Shown piece by piece: positions 39,366 through 49,514 of a DNA stretch of 64,000 bases. Position numbers and translations under genes: made by a program. A model generated the notes under the pieces. It did no database searches and was not told where the DNA came from. It saw only the letters and a program-made list of their open reading frames with translations. Source of the DNA: Rickettsiales bacterium (lineage in GTDB: Bacteria; Pseudomonadota; Alphaproteobacteria; Rickettsiales; UBA3002); NCBI GenBank assembly GCA_022763105.1, contig JALEGK010000016.1, positions 1 through 64,000 on the forward strand. Direction: 5' to 3'. The stretch's first letter is position 1. Each line of letters starts with the position of its first letter.

Positions 39366-41537
39366 CTAATATCCCCTAAGCGAACTATCGAGCGTGGTAT
39401 ATAAGGTGATCATCAAGATCAGATAGGACAACGTCACCGCCAATCGCCCACCCATGTTACTCGCCAAATCTTCCAGCATTAAATCACTAGAGAGTGCGGC
39501 TAAACGCTCGTTATTGTAATGGAATAGTGCGGCAGCCTTACGATAACCGTAATTATCTTGCCGGGTAATATTCGTTTCAATCAATAGCGCCAATACATAG
39601 CTGATTTGCCCGGTATTCACCGCTTTCTTCAAATCTTGTTTCACACGCTTTCTAAGTTTTCGGTTATGGATATTTTCCAGCATGCTCTCAACACGCAAAC
39701 CTATCCATGTACATAAACCTACGAGACGGTGCTTTTTGATCTTTTCCTGAGACAGGCTTAAGATACGCATCACCTTCAGCTCTTCATTCTCGCGAAGGTT
39801 GGGTAAATCCTCGAGCTGCTTAAACTTGATTTCCTTGTTCAAATTAATGCGGCTACCAAAGAAAGCGGCCAAATCGCGATCTACGAACGTTGCTTCCAAT
39901 CCAACATTTTCAGCCAATGCATCGAGTGTCAGTAGTGCATTCTCGATATCTGGGCAGCAATATTTACGCAGCAGCGGGCTTTGACATGGTAGCGATGGGT
40001 TCAGGTCATATTTGACGCGCTCAACACCAAATCCCATACTGGTCAGCTTGAATAATGAGCGAAGCTTCTGCAGCAACCAAATCGTGCTGGCGGTTTGATC
40101 CGTTTTATTATGCTTATAGCGTTCCGACCAGAAAGTTGGCACATCTGCGCCAATTACTTCCATCAGCAGCTTCAAATCTTGCGCCTGCCCATGATGCGCA
40201 TAATTGGCTACCATGGCACCCATACCATCCACATTGAGTGATAGATGTTTAATCCGGATGGGAGAGCCAGGGTCCAAAATGGTGATCAGCTTAACCAGCA
40301 TTTCATTTTTCTGCTCTTCAGATGCGCCATCGTGACCGCCCACACGCACCAAACGTGTGACTAAATCTGTAACGTCAGAATCACCGACCAGCATATCCAC
40401 CCAACGGTCAATCTTAGCGGTACCAATCTCTAACCCTGCAGCGCGCCAGTTATGGGCAATGCCGTGCGCCAGTGAGCGCAGGTTAAAATATTCAACTTCA
40501 TTCAGCACAAAGCTACGCGTTGCCTGCTGAACAGCCGGGGCAATCAGGTTAAAACGCTTACCATCCATCCAGGCTTCAAGCTCAGTAAAGCCCCAACGCT
40601 CCGACTTGCTTTCCATCATGCCGCCTCGGAAGAAGTCAGCATAAGTCTCACTCGGGTTAATGTTTCCGCATAATACGTGATAAACACCAAGCATCATACA
40701 ACGGCTTAGATATTCGCGTTTCTCCAGCGCTTTATAGCGCGCCAACCCATAGAGCAGGTCGTAAGACATAATTGCCAAGGAGAAGATATCCGTCTTCATG
40801 GTTGGCTCACCCTTAGCAATCGGGTCTGATACGGCGCGCTCAATCGGCTCATAAATATGGTGCTGGCTGTAACCGGGCGGCTCAGAATAAAGCTCTCCAA
40901 CGGTAATATTCGTACCAACAAAGATGTTAGATGGATTAATCCGCCCGTGGCTTAGCTTGTTCTCTTGCAGCACCTCTAGCACATGATAGATCGGCTCAAG
41001 AATGCTTTTAATAATCTGCTGCTCACGGAAACGCGTCTTAACCATCAACTCGGATAGTGGCGTGCCCTCAGGACGGCTTAAAAATAGCACCAAGCGGTTT
41101 TCATTCAGGGTAGAAATGCGGATGACAGCAAATTCATACAAGGTAATCATGTTAGGGTGCGTGACACCCACCATTTTCTTCATCGCTTCGGTGCGCACAG
41201 GGGTATGAATTTCGCAGACAAGTGCATAGATCTGACGCGCATCATTCACCAAATCAGAGGCTTCATAGGCTTTAGCAAAACCGGAATCGAGATAGGGGAG
41301 CGGACGGTCTAATTCAATAGTATAGGCTTCGGGGATACCATCAACGGGTGCGTAATTCAGCTTTCGGACAGGCTCATATGTCTGTAGCAGCTGCTTAAGG
41401 CCGCTATCGACAAACTCCTCGATCATCTCGATCTTTTCGCCGGAATCCTGCATCGCCTGAAGCTCGCTAGGATCTACCATCGTGCGATTCGGACTTGACT
41501 CGTCAGGCTCACCAACTTGCTGTTCCGCAGCGTCCAT
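39366..41537 (-). CDS. Protein-kinase-fold protein with degenerate catalytic motifs and a C-terminal TM segment
   Basis: 'VLEVLQENKLSHGRINPSNIFVG' aligns with the HRDLKPxN loop; 'MKTDIFSLAIMSYDLLYG' aligns with DxxSLG; C-terminal 'LAVTLSYLILMITLYTTL'. Confidence 0.65.
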   Translation of the reverse strand: MDAAEQQVGEPDESSPNRTMVDPSELQAMQDSGEKIEMIEEFVDSGLKQLLQTYEPVRKLNYAPVDGIPEAYTIELDRPLPYLDSGFAKAYEASDLVNDARQIYALVCEIHTPVRTEAMKKMVGVTHPNMITLYEFAVIRISTLNENRLVLFLSRPEGTPLSELMVKTRFREQQIIKSILEPIYHVLEVLQENKLSHGRINPSNIFVGTNITVGELYSEPPGYSQHHIYEPIERAVSDPIAKGEPTMKTDIFSLAIMSYDLLYGLARYKALEKREYLSRCMMLGVYHVLCGNINPSETYADFFRGGMMESKSERWGFTELEAWMDGKRFNLIAPAVQQATRSFVLNEVEYFNLRSLAHGIAHNWRAAGLEIGTAKIDRWVDMLVGDSDVTDLVTRLVRVGGHDGASEEQKNEMLVKLITILDPGSPIRIKHLSLNVDGMGAMVANYAHHGQAQDLKLLMEVIGADVPTFWSERYKHNKTDQTASTIWLLQKLRSLFKLTSMGFGVERVKYDLNPSLPCQSPLLRKYCCPDIENALLTLDALAENVGLEATFVDRDLAAFFGSRINLNKEIKFKQLEDLPNLRENEELKVMRILSLSQEKIKKHRLVGLCTWIGLRVESMLENIHNRKLRKRVKQDLKKAVNTGQISYVLALLIETNITRQDNYGYRKAAALFHYNNERLAALSSDLMLEDLASNMGGRLAVTLSYLILMITLYTTLDSSLRGY

Positions 41538-41705
41538 GCGCTTTCCCCTGTCTTGCGGCCGTCTAAGCTGTTGTTAATAGGTTTTTATTGAACAGTTAGA
41601 CAATTATAGCCGAATTTCGTCTCAAAAGACAAGCAAACGCCTGCCTTTGTGCGCATCTGTGCAAAGATTGGGCCAAACATAGCCCTGTTCATAAAAATCA
41701 GAAGC

Positions 41706-43001
41706 TTAGGCGTCTAGGAACGGATCGCGCACCATAATCGTATCCTCACGTTTAGGCGAGGTAGATAGCAGTGCGACCGGGCATTCGATGAGTTCTTCGA
41801 TACGGCGGATATATTTGATGGTCGTTGCTGGCAAATCTGCCCAGCTACGCGCGCCTTCGGTGCTCTCATCCCAACCTTCCAGCGTCTCATAGATCGGCTC
41901 GATCTCTTCCTGAATACGCTGACTTGATGGCAGATAATCATACGCCATGCCGCCGTGACGGTAGCTGGTGCAGATATTGATCTCTTTCAACCCATCCAAC
42001 ACGTCCACTTTGGTCAGTGCAATCCCGCGAATACCCGAAAGCTTGATCGCTTGGCGCACCATGACGGCATCAAACCAGCCGCAACGGCGCTTACGGCCAG
42101 TAACGGTACCAAATTCATGGCCGCGTTCACCAATGAGCTGGCCGATATCATTATCTTGTTCGGTTGGAAATGGACCGCTACCCACACGCGTTGTGTAGGC
42201 TTTGGTAATACCCAGCACATACCCAATCGACGACATACCACAGCCAGAACCAAGCGGAGCCGCACCGGCCATCGTGTTCGACGAGGTCACAAACGGGTAG
42301 GTGCCAAAATCATTATCCAGCATCACGCCTTGCGCGCCTTCAAACAGAATGCGGCGGCCTTCTACACGATATTGCTGAAGCAGCAGCCACACAGGGCTGG
42401 CATAACTCAAAATCTCTTCACGAATCTCTAGTAGCGGTTTCAGAACCTCATCAACCGTCATCGGTTCCATGTTAGACGCTTCAAGTAACGCATTATGATG
42501 TGTCAGCATATTCTTGATTTTTTGTTCTAACAGATCAGTATCTTCGAGGTCACACACGCGCACAGCACGGCGTGCAATCTTATCTTCGTAAGCTGGGCCA
42601 ATACCACGACCAGTGGTACCAATCTTCTCATTACCGCGCAAAGCCTCGGCAGCGGCATCCAGTTGCGGGTGAATCGGCAAGATCAGACAAGCATTTTCAG
42701 CAATGCGCAGATTGTCTGGTGTGATATCAACGCCCAATGCTCTAATGCTCTGAATTTCTTCAAGTAATTTATGAGGATTGATCACTACCCCATTACCAAT
42801 AATCGATTTCTTGCCTGGGCGAACCACACCAGAAGGCAGCAAGCTCAACTTATAGGTGACGCCATCCACCACCAGCGTATGACCCGCATTGTGACCACCT
42901 TGGAAGCGCACAATCACATCGGCGCGTTCTGATAGCCAGTCAACGACCTTGCCTTTACCTTCATCGCCCCACTGAGAGCCAATCACCGCTACGTTACTCA
43001 T
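41706..43001 (-). CDS. purA: Adenylosuccinate synthetase
   Basis: '[20 protein letters not shown]', 'GGHNAGHT', '[14 protein letters not shown]'. Confidence 0.97.
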   Translation of the reverse strand: MSNVAVIGSQWGDEGKGKVVDWLSERADVIVRFQGGHNAGHTLVVDGVTYKLSLLPSGVVRPGKKSIIGNGVVINPHKLLEEIQSIRALGVDITPDNLRIAENACLILPIHPQLDAAAEALRGNEKIGTTGRGIGPAYEDKIARRAVRVCDLEDTDLLEQKIKNMLTHHNALLEASNMEPMTVDEVLKPLLEIREEILSYASPVWLLLQQYRVEGRRILFEGAQGVMLDNDFGTYPFVTSSNTMAGAAPLGSGCGMSSIGYVLGITKAYTTRVGSGPFPTEQDNDIGQLIGERGHEFGTVTGRKRRCGWFDAVMVRQAIKLSGIRGIALTKVDVLDGLKEINICTSYRHGGMAYDYLPSSQRIQEEIEPIYETLEGWDESTEGARSWADLPATTIKYIRRIEELIECPVALLSTSPKREDTIMVRDPFLDA

Positions 43002-44098
43002 GATGCGTCTACCTCTAATACTTCGTTATTCTCATAATAATATGCAGCGCCAATCACCGCTGCTTCATTCAATGGCGTGTCATTCAGCGCGTAGCAGACC
43101 ATATAGCCTTGCTCTTTCAGCAATGCAACGCTGTCGCTATCACAATCAGATGGCACGACAATCTGCTTGATCGCTTCGCCTTGTGGCAAGTAATCGACCA
43201 GATCTTCGCTATAAAGCGTGAAACCGGTTGCCGTCTCACCGTCCGATGTTTCATAACGGCCACCACGGCCCACTTCCACGCCCAAATCTTTCAAAAAGAT
43301 CGAGAAGCTAATGCCGCTATAATAGCCAAAACCACGCAGCTCTAGCGGGTCGAGTGTCACGCTGATCTCATGGCCCAAACGTGCCTTCAGCGCCTCGACA
43401 ATGGCGCGTGCTTGTTTTGCTGCCTCTGCCACACATGCAGGCGCATCGAGCGCCTCAATCACGGGCAATGTGTCTTCATACGCGCCGCTTAGGCGACATA
43501 GCGCACTCACCACAGGCACATCAAAGCTATTCACCGTCTGCATATCCTTGCGCTTCACCGCTTCGGTCAGACTTGCCTTATCAGCATCAGAGAGCGACTC
43601 GGTCAACTCATCAAAGATATAGCTGAAATTGATATCGAGCGATAACTCGCTAAAGCCCAGCTGCTTCAAGCCAGAGAGCATCAGCTGCATAATCTCCACA
43701 TCGGCATGCAGGCCATCTGCACCGAACAGCTCAATCCCGATCTGGCGGAATTGGCGGGTTTTACGCAAATCCTCCGCCTTAGAGCGCAATGTCTGCCCGG
43801 CATAACACAGGCGCAGCGGGCGTGGCTGACCAATCAGCAAGCTGCGTGCAATACGGGCAATCTGCATGGTCATATCGGCGCGAATCGTCATCATCTGCTG
43901 GCTTTCAGGGTCCAGCACGCTAAAGCAGTGTCGGTCTTGTTGCTTATAACTATCTTGGAATTCGGCCAAAGGAGGCGATACGAGCTGATAACCAAAAGAC
44001 TGAAAATGCTTGGTAAAATCGCGTACAATGCGGGCTTCTGCTGCGGCGCGTGGCGGCAGCAAATCATGCAATCCAGAAGGTAGTAATGTCGGGCGCAT
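42998..44098 (-). CDS. hisZ: ATP phosphoribosyltransferase regulatory subunit
   Basis: HisRS-like '[19 protein letters not shown]', '[11 protein letters not shown]', '[13 protein letters not shown]'. Overlaps purA by 4 nt. Confidence 0.88.
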   Translation of the reverse strand: MRPTLLPSGLHDLLPPRAAAEARIVRDFTKHFQSFGYQLVSPPLAEFQDSYKQQDRHCFSVLDPESQQMMTIRADMTMQIARIARSLLIGQPRPLRLCYAGQTLRSKAEDLRKTRQFRQIGIELFGADGLHADVEIMQLMLSGLKQLGFSELSLDINFSYIFDELTESLSDADKASLTEAVKRKDMQTVNSFDVPVVSALCRLSGAYEDTLPVIEALDAPACVAEAAKQARAIVEALKARLGHEISVTLDPLELRGFGYYSGISFSIFLKDLGVEVGRGGRYETSDGETATGFTLYSEDLVDYLPQGEAIKQIVVPSDCDSDSVALLKEQGYMVCYALNDTPLNEAAVIGAAYYYENNEVLEVDAS

Positions 44099-44282
44099 TG
44101 TCGCCTATATTCGTTACTCAGCCGCCTTCTCTAACGCAATGCGGTCAAACGGTCAATAAGAGCAAAGGAAATAGGGCGCACAAAGCGTATAAAAACCAGA
44201 ATAATGCGCGCAAAATGTGGCTACGCGTTGCAAGGCTAGGTGCGTTGCAGTATGCTGCGCCCACAAGAATAAAGGTTGCACT

Positions 44283-45404
44283 ATGGCAAAACGAAAATCC
44301 TCATCCCTTCTGGCGTTTGTGATCGCCGCAGGTGTCTGCGTGTGGGTGTTGTCGTCTTATATCATCCCGCCATCCGAAGATGAGGCGCAAGTGCAAAGCG
44401 TGGATTCGGACATCCAGCTCGAAGCGGCCTTATCTATTGAATCACGCCAAGCGCACTCACACCGAAGCTTTGTTACCATTTACGGCGCGACCGAGCCAAA
44501 CCGCCAAGTAGCGCTAAAGGCCGAGACGCAAGGCTCCGTCATCTCCATTCCGGCCAAAGAAGGCCAGATGGTGAAAAAGGGCGATATCATCATTAAAATC
44601 GATGAGCGCGACCGCCGCGCGAAATACGCGCAGGCTCAAGCCCTGCTCAAGCAACGCGATATTGAATATAACGCCGCCAAGCGCCTGCAAAAAGAGGGCT
44701 TCCAGACCGAGATTCGCTTAGCCGAGGCCAAAACCCGCTTGGAAGAAGCGCGGGTGAATCTGCGCCAGATCGATCTGGATTTACAATACACCAAGCTGCG
44801 CGCGCCATTTGACGGGCTGCTTGAGAAAATCAATGTCGAAGTCGGCGATTTTGTGGGGATTGGCGTTTTCGGTGTAGAAGGCGCAATTGCCAGCATGGTC
44901 GATCATGATCCGCTGCTTCTCACTGGTCAGGTCTCAGAAAAAGACCGCCCCTACATGGCAATGGGCACCACCGCGTCGGGTCGTTTAAACGGAGGCCAGC
45001 AGGTCGAGGGGAAAGTGACGTATTTAGCGAGTGTTGCGGATACGGCCAGCCGCACCTTCCGTATTGAGGTCGAGATTCCCAACCCCGATGTCAAAATCCC
45101 AGCGGGAGTAACAGCCGAGCTGCAAGTCCCATCCGAAGAAGTGATGGCCTTTAAAGTCTCGCCATCGGTGCTGAACCTTGATGATAAAGGTGATGTCGGC
45201 GTGAAAATCTTGGATGAGAATAACACGGTGCAATTTGTACCAGTAAAGATTGTCGAAGACGCCAAAGACGGTATGTGGATTAGCGGGCTGCCTGCCAGCA
45301 TCCGCCTGATCACGCTGGGCCATGCCTTTGTCAATGCCGGTCAACAGCTCGATGATGCGCTCGTCGCCAAAACCCTTAAAGCCGATCCGGCAGAGCAGGG
45401 CTAG
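44283..45404 (+). CDS. RND efflux periplasmic adaptor (MFP/HlyD-like)
   Basis: 'NRQVALKAETQGSVISIPAKEGQMVKKGDIIIKID', 'YTKLRAPFDGLLEKINVEVGDFV'. Start at ATG 44283. Confidence 0.92.
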   Translation: MAKRKSSSLLAFVIAAGVCVWVLSSYIIPPSEDEAQVQSVDSDIQLEAALSIESRQAHSHRSFVTIYGATEPNRQVALKAETQGSVISIPAKEGQMVKKGDIIIKIDERDRRAKYAQAQALLKQRDIEYNAAKRLQKEGFQTEIRLAEAKTRLEEARVNLRQIDLDLQYTKLRAPFDGLLEKINVEVGDFVGIGVFGVEGAIASMVDHDPLLLTGQVSEKDRPYMAMGTTASGRLNGGQQVEGKVTYLASVADTASRTFRIEVEIPNPDVKIPAGVTAELQVPSEEVMAFKVSPSVLNLDDKGDVGVKILDENNTVQFVPVKIVEDAKDGMWISGLPASIRLITLGHAFVNAGQQLDDALVAKTLKADPAEQG

Positions 45405-45406
45405 TC

Positions 45407-48400
45407 ATGAACCGGCTGATTGATGCGTGTGTCGATCGCTGGCGGACGGTCTTACTCACGCTTGCTTTTATCTTTATTGTCGGGCTTGCGACCTATCAGT
45501 CGATTCCCAAAGAATCCTCGCCTGACGTTAAAATCCCGTTCATCTATACCAGCCTGACGCTGGATGGCATCGCACCGGAAGATGCAGAGCGCTTGCTGAT
45601 TCGTCCGGTAGAAAAGAAGATGCAATCGATTGAGAGCGTCAAGGAAATGACGGCGATGGCGCAAGAAGGCTTCGCGTCAGTAAGCCTTGAGTTTCAGGCG
45701 GGCTTTGATTCAGACAAAGCACTCGATGATGTGCGCAACCAAGTTGATGAAGCCAAGCCGGACTTGCCAACTGAAACGGATGAGCCGATTGTCACCGAGC
45801 TGAATTTCAGCAAATTCCCGATCTTCACTCTGTCACTGACCGGTGACGCCGACGAACGGACGCTGGTGCGCGTTGCCCGTGATCTGCGCGATAAAATCGA
45901 GGGCATCAATTCGGTGCTTGAGGCGAAAATGCTGGGTGACCGCGAAGAGGTTCTCGAAATCCTCATCGATCCACTCATTCTGGAAAGCTATCAGCTCTCA
46001 CCATCTGAAGTATTTGAGCGCGTGCGCAATAATAACATTCTGGTGCCAGCCGGTGAGATGGATACGGGTAAGGGCAGCTTTGCGATCAAACTTCCGGGGC
46101 TGATCGAGACCGCGATTGATCTGCGCAACATTCCGCTCAAAGTCGATCAGGGTGTGGTGACGACGCTATCCGATGTTGCAACCATTCGCCGCGGCTTTAA
46201 AGACGTGACCAGCTACGCACGTGTGAATGGTAAGCCAGCCATTGGCCTACAAGTCTCCAAACGCACCGGCGCCAATATCATCGAGACGGTCGATGCGGTG
46301 AAAAAGCTCGTCGAAGTCGAGCGTGCCTTCTGGCCTGCGGGCGTGAAGGTCGTCTATTCAAACGATGAATCACAAAAAACCAAAGACCAGCTAACGGATT
46401 TGCAAAGTAACGTCATCTTGGCAGTGCTGCTTGTACTCATTGTGCTTTTGGTGGTCATGGGCTTTCGCTCTGCATTGCTTGTCTCATTTGCCATCCCGGG
46501 CGCATTCCTGTTTGGCATTTTATGTATCGGCATATTTGGCTTCACGCTCAATGTCGTGGTGCTCTTCGCGCTCATATTATCCATTGGTATGCTCGTCGAC
46601 TCGGCCATTGTCGTGGTTGAATATGCCGACCGCTTAATGATGGATGGCGCGACCGCGAAGCAAGCCTACTCAACTGCCGCCAAGCGCATGGCATGGCCGA
46701 TCATTGCCTCCACTGCGACCACATTGGTTGTCTTCATGCCGCTACTCTTCTGGCCGGGCATTGTCGGGCAGTTCATGAAATATATGCCGATCACGCTCAT
46801 TGTCACGCTAACAGGCTCGCTACTTATGGCGCTTGTTTTCATGCCAACTTTGGGCACCAAGCTGGGCGGGCGCAAACGTGTCGACGCGCAAGAAGCCGAA
46901 GCAATTGTTGCCGCCGAAACCGGCGAGTATGACAAGCTGTCATCTTTCACTCGCGGCTATGTCGATATCTTGCAAGCCTTGCTCAAACGACCAATCACCG
47001 TGATGTTCGGACTGACTGCCGTGGTGGTCAGTATCTTCATTATGTTCGGCATGTTTGGTGCCGGTGTTGAGTTCTTCCCCAAGATCGAGCCGGTCAATGC
47101 CCGCATCGATATCCGTGCGCAGGGGAATTTCTCGGTCAATGAAAAGAACGCACTCGTCGCCCAAGTCGAAGAGCGCATCAAGGATATGGACGAGATTCGC
47201 GTGCGCTTCGTGAATGCGGGTAAAATCTCGATGCGCAACGATACGCCCGAAGATATTATCGGCCAGATCAATATGGAGTTCGTCGATTGGAAGAAGCGCC
47301 GCAAAGCCGATGTGATCTTGGCCGACATCAAAGCGCGCACCAAAGATATTCCGGGCATTATAGTCGAAAGTGCCAAGCAAGAAGAAGGCCCGCCCGTTGG
47401 TAAAGCCGTGCAGCTACAATTCTCTTCTCGCTTCCCCGAACTCATTCAGCCTGCACTTGAAGATGTGCTGCGTGGCATGAAAGAGGTTGGCGGATTTATC
47501 AATATCTCCGATGAGCGGCCTGTACCGTCAATCGAGTGGGAGATTACCGTTAATCGTGAATTGGCCGGACAATATGATATCGACGTTAATATGATCGGCC
47601 AAGTGGTGAAGATGACCAGTAACGGCATCATCGTGAACACCTATCGCCCAGATGACGCCGATGATGAGATTGATATTATCACGCGCTTCCCCGAAGAATT
47701 CCGCAATATCAGCCAGCTTGACCGCCTGCGCGTCTACACACCCAAAGGGTTGGTGCCGATTGCAAACTTCGTTGAGCGCGAGCCGAAGCAGCGCATCAAC
47801 ACGGTGAAGCGTACCGATAGCAAACGCTCCATGTATATCCGCGCCGATTTAGAGCCGGGACTCAATGTCGATGCCAAGGTGCAAGAGCTAAAGGCGTGGA
47901 TGGAGCAAAATGTCGAGCTAGACCCACGCCTCACCATCTTGTTCAAAGGCGAAGATGAAGAGCAAAAAGAAGCAGGCGCATTCCTTGCCGGTGCCTTCAT
48001 GATTGCACTCTTCTCTATGGCGCTGATTTTGGTCACGCAGTTCAACAGCATGTATCACATGATTGTGACGATGAGCGCGGTGGTCTTCTCAACCGGTGGC
48101 GTCTTTTTAGGCTTGCTGGTAACGGGCACGTCATTTGGTGTGGTCATGTGCGGGGTAGGGGTGATCTCGCTCGCGGGGATCGTCGTAAACAACAACATTA
48201 TTTTCATCGATACGTTTAAAGTGCTGCGCGAGCAGGGCGTCGATATGATCGATGCGCTGTGCCGCACTGGCGCGCAACGTCTGCGCCCAATTCTGCTAAC
48301 CGCAGGTACAACCGTGCTGGGGCTGCTGCCAATGGTCTATGAGATGAATGTGAATTTCGCTACGCGCGAGCTAACCTTCGGCGCGCCATCCTCGCAATGG

Positions 48401-48556
48401 TGGGTGCAGCTTTCAACCGCGATTGCAGGCGGCTTGGCGTTTGCCACCATCCTGACGTTATTCTTCACGCCGTGCTTGCTGATCATGGAAGAGCGCGTGC
48501 CAAGCTGGTTCAGACGCGGTGTGCGTAAACCATCTAAAGCGTCTTACGCGAATTAG
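45407..48556 (+). CDS. RND (AcrB-like/HAE1) efflux permease
   Basis: 1049 aa; 'SIPKESSPDVKIPFIYTSLTLDGIAPEDAERLLIRPVEKKMQSI', TM blocks, 'GVGVISLAGIVVNNNIIFIDTFKVLREQG...RLRPILLTAGTTVLGLLPMV'. Confidence 0.95.
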   Translation: MNRLIDACVDRWRTVLLTLAFIFIVGLATYQSIPKESSPDVKIPFIYTSLTLDGIAPEDAERLLIRPVEKKMQSIESVKEMTAMAQEGFASVSLEFQAGFDSDKALDDVRNQVDEAKPDLPTETDEPIVTELNFSKFPIFTLSLTGDADERTLVRVARDLRDKIEGINSVLEAKMLGDREEVLEILIDPLILESYQLSPSEVFERVRNNNILVPAGEMDTGKGSFAIKLPGLIETAIDLRNIPLKVDQGVVTTLSDVATIRRGFKDVTSYARVNGKPAIGLQVSKRTGANIIETVDAVKKLVEVERAFWPAGVKVVYSNDESQKTKDQLTDLQSNVILAVLLVLIVLLVVMGFRSALLVSFAIPGAFLFGILCIGIFGFTLNVVVLFALILSIGMLVDSAIVVVEYADRLMMDGATAKQAYSTAAKRMAWPIIASTATTLVVFMPLLFWPGIVGQFMKYMPITLIVTLTGSLLMALVFMPTLGTKLGGRKRVDAQEAEAIVAAETGEYDKLSSFTRGYVDILQALLKRPITVMFGLTAVVVSIFIMFGMFGAGVEFFPKIEPVNARIDIRAQGNFSVNEKNALVAQVEERIKDMDEIRVRFVNAGKISMRNDTPEDIIGQINMEFVDWKKRRKADVILADIKARTKDIPGIIVESAKQEEGPPVGKAVQLQFSSRFPELIQPALEDVLRGMKEVGGFINISDERPVPSIEWEITVNRELAGQYDIDVNMIGQVVKMTSNGIIVNTYRPDDADDEIDIITRFPEEFRNISQLDRLRVYTPKGLVPIANFVEREPKQRINTVKRTDSKRSMYIRADLEPGLNVDAKVQELKAWMEQNVELDPRLTILFKGEDEEQKEAGAFLAGAFMIALFSMALILVTQFNSMYHMIVTMSAVVFSTGGVFLGLLVTGTSFGVVMCGVGVISLAGIVVNNNIIFIDTFKVLREQGVDMIDALCRTGAQRLRPILLTAGTTVLGLLPMVYEMNVNFATRELTFGAPSSQWWVQLSTAIAGGLAFATILTLFFTPCLLIMEERVPSWFRRGVRKPSKASYAN

Positions 48557-49035
48557 TGAATTTCTTTGCTGATCGATTCTTCAGAAACCACACCTTCATG
48601 ACGAAGCATGGTGGTAGAAATGGTATTTGCCCGACCAATACGTGTTTGCACGTGAGCGGGTAGACTCGGCTCATCGACAAAGCCTAACGTACTTAAATCT
48701 TGCGCATGCATTTCCAAATCATGTTGGCTTGATTTTGCCTGCGTATAGCCTTCATGCGCGGCATTGATAACTGGCGAATAGGCCGAGGTAAACATGCTGA
48801 TACCACCAAAGAATAAAGCGCCGACCGCAGGCCCGAATGTTGGGGCGCTAGCTGCGCCTAATGCGGCCCAAACGGGCGGCAGGGCAAAACTAAGCGTCAA
48901 ACCAACCAGCATACCTGTCACTGTCGCGATTGCGATTTTAGGCAAGTTATTGCGAAACTCACCAAACGCCGCATACATGGCGCGGCTAATGCCTGATTTA
49001 ACGTAACGTGCTTCATCTTTTGGATGTGATACCAT
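48553..49035 (-). CDS. Hypothetical membrane protein
   Basis: Gly/Ala-rich hydrophobic segments 'IAIATVTGMLVGLTLSFALPPVWAALGAASAPTFGPAVGALFFGGISMF'. Convergent 4-nt stop overlap with the RND gene. Confidence 0.5.
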   Translation of the reverse strand: MVSHPKDEARYVKSGISRAMYAAFGEFRNNLPKIAIATVTGMLVGLTLSFALPPVWAALGAASAPTFGPAVGALFFGGISMFTSAYSPVINAAHEGYTQAKSSQHDLEMHAQDLSTLGFVDEPSLPAHVQTRIGRANTISTTMLRHEGVVSEESISKEIH

Positions 49036-49173
49036 CCCTACAGTATAGCGTTTTGTACCGATAACTGTGTGACGTTTGCGTGAATATCTGGGGAAAACAA
49101 CCAGTTATCTGTTTGCTCAAAGTGCCGCATCGGTCTAAGCTAAGCCCTTAACCCACAAATGAAGGGTAACCTT

Positions 49174-49458
49174 ATGGAATCTCTATTCTTTTTAGAAGAT
49201 CATGACCTGCAAATTGATATTATCACCTTTATTGCAGCCTCACTCACTACCTTTTCCTTTCTGCCTCAGGCGATACGCACCATTAAGCTGAAAGAAACGC
49301 GTGACCTCTCACTCACCATGTTTTTAGCTATGTCTGTGGGCGTCGCGTTTTGGCTATTCTTAGGATTGATGTATGGCAATGAATTCATGGTAATCGCTAA
49401 TGCGATCACATTGGCGCTGAATATTGTAATCCTACGCCTTAAGCTTAAATATGGCTGA
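49174..49458 (+). CDS. SemiSWEET-type transporter (MtN3/PQ-loop)
   Basis: 'IDIITFIAASLTTFSFLPQAIRTIKLKETRDLSLTMFLAMSVGVAFWLFLGLMYGN' with the PQ motif; three predicted TM. Confidence 0.85.
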   Translation: MESLFFLEDHDLQIDIITFIAASLTTFSFLPQAIRTIKLKETRDLSLTMFLAMSVGVAFWLFLGLMYGNEFMVIANAITLALNIVILRLKLKYG

Positions 49459-49459
49459 T

Positions 49460-49492
49460 AAAAAAAGCGCCGCAGTGAGAACTGCGACGCTT
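49460..49492 (-). terminator. Intrinsic terminator between convergent SemiSWEET and icd, oriented for icd
   Basis: AAGCGCCGCAGT-GAGA-ACTGCGACGCTT. The minus RNA gives a 12-bp stem (one G-U) followed by U7; the plus RNA has a C-A mismatch and no U-tract. Confidence 0.8.
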
Positions 49493-49514
49493 CGTGTTTG
49501 AACGTTGGGTTTGG

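Noticed and set aside
46940-47445. Antisense ORFs within the RND permease gene
   Set aside because: Shadow ORFs inside a strongly supported 1049-aa CDS.
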